Below are positions 61,001 through 64,000 of a stretch of 64,000 bases of DNA, one piece after another; within the stretch, counting starts at the first letter, position 1; each line of letters starts with the position of its first letter. The stretch comes from Serilophus lunatus (lineage: Eukaryota; Chordata; Aves; Passeriformes; Eurylaimidae), in contig VXBA01005361.1 in the NCBI GenBank assembly GCA_013399895.1, positions 537,356-601,355 on the forward strand, given 5' to 3'. Position numbers and translations under genes: made by a program. The notes beneath the pieces were generated by a model. The model saw only the letters and a list, made by a program, of their open reading frames with translations. It searched no databases and was not told the DNA's origin.

Positions 61001-63856
61001 TTCGTGGGAGAGAGGCCATCTCAGTGTTTTTTGTCCAAACTGTGCATTCCACTGTTTATCATTCCTTTGTTGTCAGTTATAATTGCCTTGTGATTTCTAA
61101 ATAGGACAGGAGGAGCTCCCTAAGGACCTAAATAATGGCTAGAGAAGCCAGTTGCAAGGAAGGAAGAAAGTATTTTCCTTTGTATGAAGTTTCAACTCTC
61201 ATTTCTGTTGCACTCACCTAATAAAATGCAAGTGTGCCAACACGATGCCAAGAGGCACAACTGAAAGCTCAGAAAGTTCTTTTTTGTACTTGATAATACA
61301 GAGAAAAAAACAATCCAAAATTAAGAGCTGTGCTGTAGACAACAAGGGGAACAAGGAGGCTTATCAGGAGTTGTCAAGAGTAGTGATAAGGGAGATGTTC
61401 ATTTCTTCAGCTGAATTCCTGATGAGGCTGTGGCTGCCTTTCCTGTTCAAGGGCAGGCAACTGGGATGAGCAAGACTTGCTATCTGTAACAGACGATAGG
61501 TATTCCAGAATGGAAAACATCACTGTCAGGAATCAGCAAAATGATGCAGAAAACCAGGCCCTGTTGAGAAAAAGAATAAAACCCAATATCTATAGGTTAT
61601 GCTGATTGCCATATAGAGCATGCAAAGTCTTTGGAATGCATCACATTCCACCTATTGCATCCAAATTCCTTGCTGGCATTCTGTGTTGTCTGTCTTATAA
61701 CAAACACTGTAGTTCTGGGCAAAATGAAAAGAGCACCTTGCTGGACCTGCAGAGAGAGGCTGCCTTAGGATTTTATTTTTCTCTTAAAAAACAAATAGAA
61801 AACAAACTGATTTAGAAATTGTGGAACTTCTTTATACGAGGTAAGATTTTTTCCCAACAGGAGGAGTTGATGTTGGTTTAGTCTATAAGGGACTTAGGCT
61901 ATGAACTGATTATATTGGTTTTATTCATGTACATGCTTATGCTTTATTCATTGCCATTCAGTTTCTTCAATGGTTGGTAGTGCAGGTGTGTCTTAGGACT
62001 CAGAAGAGCCACATGGGACAACAGCCTGTGTGTTCTGAGTTGTAGGGAAGTGTTTTGAGCACTGCTTATCTCCCCTTTAAAGTGCTGGAGCTGTTAAAGC
62101 AGAAGTCAAACCCCTGCAATGTCACTCGTTCAAAGTCCAGCACTTTACTTGGCCTTTAGGTAAGGGAGAAATAGATAGTGTTCCTTTCTTCTGGTGTAAA
62201 ATGTCACAAGAGGTACAATAGTCTAAAAAACAGGAAATCAAACAAGCAACCTGGAAATAGTTGGAACTGGCGATTATTTAAGCTATAAATTGAAATCAAG
62301 TGGCTGCAAGCTGCAGTTGGTTATTTTTAGATTGCTTTGATGGTTTGATGATTTAAAGTCCCATCACTGCCTCCAGTATTTATCCCAGCAATCTATTTTA
62401 AATTGGATCAGAGACTGTGCAATCCTCCAGAGTTTGTTCTTAAGTTATTTAGAAGTTGGCTAGTGAGACAAGAGGCTGCCCATATTTCAGTCTTGGAGCA
62501 GCAGTGTGTGTAATGCCAATAGTAATTCTGGATTAATTCATTACTGATTCCTCACCTCCACCTGTTGCAATATGCAGTGAGAGCAGAAAACCTTGCAGTA
62601 ATAAGAGAGTAAAAGCAGTAAAAAATGCAGAACCTAAGGCTGTAAGAAGAAGTAGTGAATAGGAAAAGGTAGGGAAGGAAAATCAATCAGAGCTTGGGAG
62701 AACTCATGATGTTATAACAAGGTGTGCCAGACCTTCATGGTAATACAAGGTCTCCATGTCAATGAACATAGGGTGATATAGAAGGTAACAGAGATAAATT
62801 AATATGACAGAACTGCAAATACAGAGCAGTAAATCAGCAATTAAGCAGGCAGCTGGGATAGGCAGTGGAGTCAGAAGAGAGGAGATGTCATCAGCAAGAA
62901 GCCGGGCCCAAGAATTATGTTGTCAGCAGACCTCCTTGTCTTGAGATTTATAAGGAGTCAGAACTGTTAGTGAGAGCTAATTGCCTGAAGGTACAGTAGT
63001 TAACCATAAAGTATTTGAAAAGTGCTTTTCAGGACACATTCAGGTTTCCTCCCTGTAATGTTTTGAGGAAGACAGCAATGATAGATAAATCTTTATATTC
63101 AGATGAACAGTATCTAAAAAAATAGCTTAACAGTTTCCAACTCTAAGTATTAATAGCATGACTTGAGAATCAACCCTTAGATTCTTCTTAAAATTATAAT
63201 ATTATTTTACTTATTCCTTTGTCTAAGACAACAAGATATACTTGGATTAAATTTTCAAGCTCACTCCACACCACTGACTTGAAGATAAACCTAGTTTTGA
63301 GTAAATTAGTTTTTATTAGACTCCTGACTTAAGAAGCCTGAACTTTCTGAAAACCACCAGACACTGTGTTAGCCACTGTAGAACTGTTGGTATTGGCAAT
63401 GTTCTTTTTACCCTTTGTGAAGAGACTAAGTACAGGCTGTTTTCTCTGAAAATATCCATCAGTTTTTTGCTGGAGAGCCTGTCTCTATTAAATCAGTTTT
63501 TTTTCCCCTAAAAGTTTCAGAATAAATTATTCAACAGGTACTTTTAGAAGAAGTTAAACATGCAGAGCAGAGATATATTATTGTAATTAAATGCCTTCTG
63601 TTTGTGAGGCACTTTGCATACTGTGGTCACATTGCTGAAGATGGTCATATATTGCCATGATGGCTTAACGTGACTTAAGAAACCTGAGTGAGGGGGCACT
63701 GTTGCAAATGAAGCTGATGGATTGTACTGAGATAATTACATCAATTAAGAAGGACAGAAAACACAGCAAGAATATAGGGTTTTTCACATGTGAAACCAAA
63801 ACATGCCTTTAGATGAGTAAAAAAGTAGCCTTTAAATGAGATGAACTGGATTGGAC
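61001..63856. other. Non-coding stretch, no gene recognised
   Basis: AT-rich, with only short unrelated open frames. I see no SLC6A1 exon, although that gene is expected further along in this direction. Confidence 0.55.
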
Positions 63857-63903
63857 TCACAGAATCACAGAATATGCCGAGCTGGAAGGGACCCATGCTT
63901 CAG
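63857..63903 (-). mobile_element. CR1 LINE 3' tip, reverse orientation
   Basis: CTCACAGAATCACAGAATAT followed by GCCGAGCTGGAAGGGACCCA: the last 45 or so bases of a CR1 element. Confidence 0.88.
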
Positions 63904-64000
63904 CCTAATGAAAAGGATGTTGGGTGGGTGCCTTGAGCAGAATTTTTTACAGCTTCATCAAATGCTTTCCACACTGAAAGGTCTGCAATAAAGGTTGAAA

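Noticed and set aside
22141..64000. Search for exons of SLC6A1, the expected neighbour
   Set aside because: None of its highly conserved transporter segments was seen on either strand. It probably lies beyond the window.
1..64000. CRISPR arrays, defence systems, operons and prokaryotic mobile elements
   Set aside because: The window is vertebrate nuclear DNA; no such structures are present.

Overview
This window is vertebrate nuclear DNA, almost certainly from a bird. It has split genes with GT-AG introns, GC-rich promoter islands and sparse long non-coding stretches. The main interspersed repeats are short 5'-truncated CR1 LINE copies with the usual avian 3' end (ATTCTATG-like octamers). 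One fragment resembles an endogenous-retrovirus LTR common in songbirds, so a passerine is likely but not proven. No prokaryotic features, CRISPR arrays or operons are present.

Two protein-coding genes are recognisable, both on the minus strand. ATG7, the E1-like enzyme of autophagy, occupies the low-coordinate end. Three coding exons (2742-2916, 2504-2558, 1110-1227) join in frame to give residues 1-116, and the gene continues off the left edge. A probable non-coding first exon ends at 4870 in a CpG island that runs into a 507-base assembly gap (5319-5825) flanked by pentanucleotide repeats. HRH1, the histamine H1 receptor, has its whole coding sequence in one exon (10663-12084, 473 aa). Its last exon begins at a strong splice acceptor at 12204/12205. 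A candidate first exon ends at 21276, next to a second CpG island (about 21340-22140). The order HRH1 then ATG7 on one strand matches the vertebrate synteny I know (SLC6A1 - HRH1 - ATG7).

From about 22.1 kb to 64 kb I see no protein-coding exon. This stretch probably lies between HRH1 and SLC6A1. It contains scattered CR1 fragments, an LTR fragment, low-complexity tracts and two single-N scars. One scar (48312) separates two identical 60-bp copies and looks like an unmerged contig overlap.

I found no convincing new biological system. The most useful observations are the unfinished repeat-bounded gap at the ATG7 promoter, the corrected HRH1 start codon, upstream ORFs in both genes' 5' leaders, the inferred HRH1 promoter about 9 kb upstream, and the assembly duplication.
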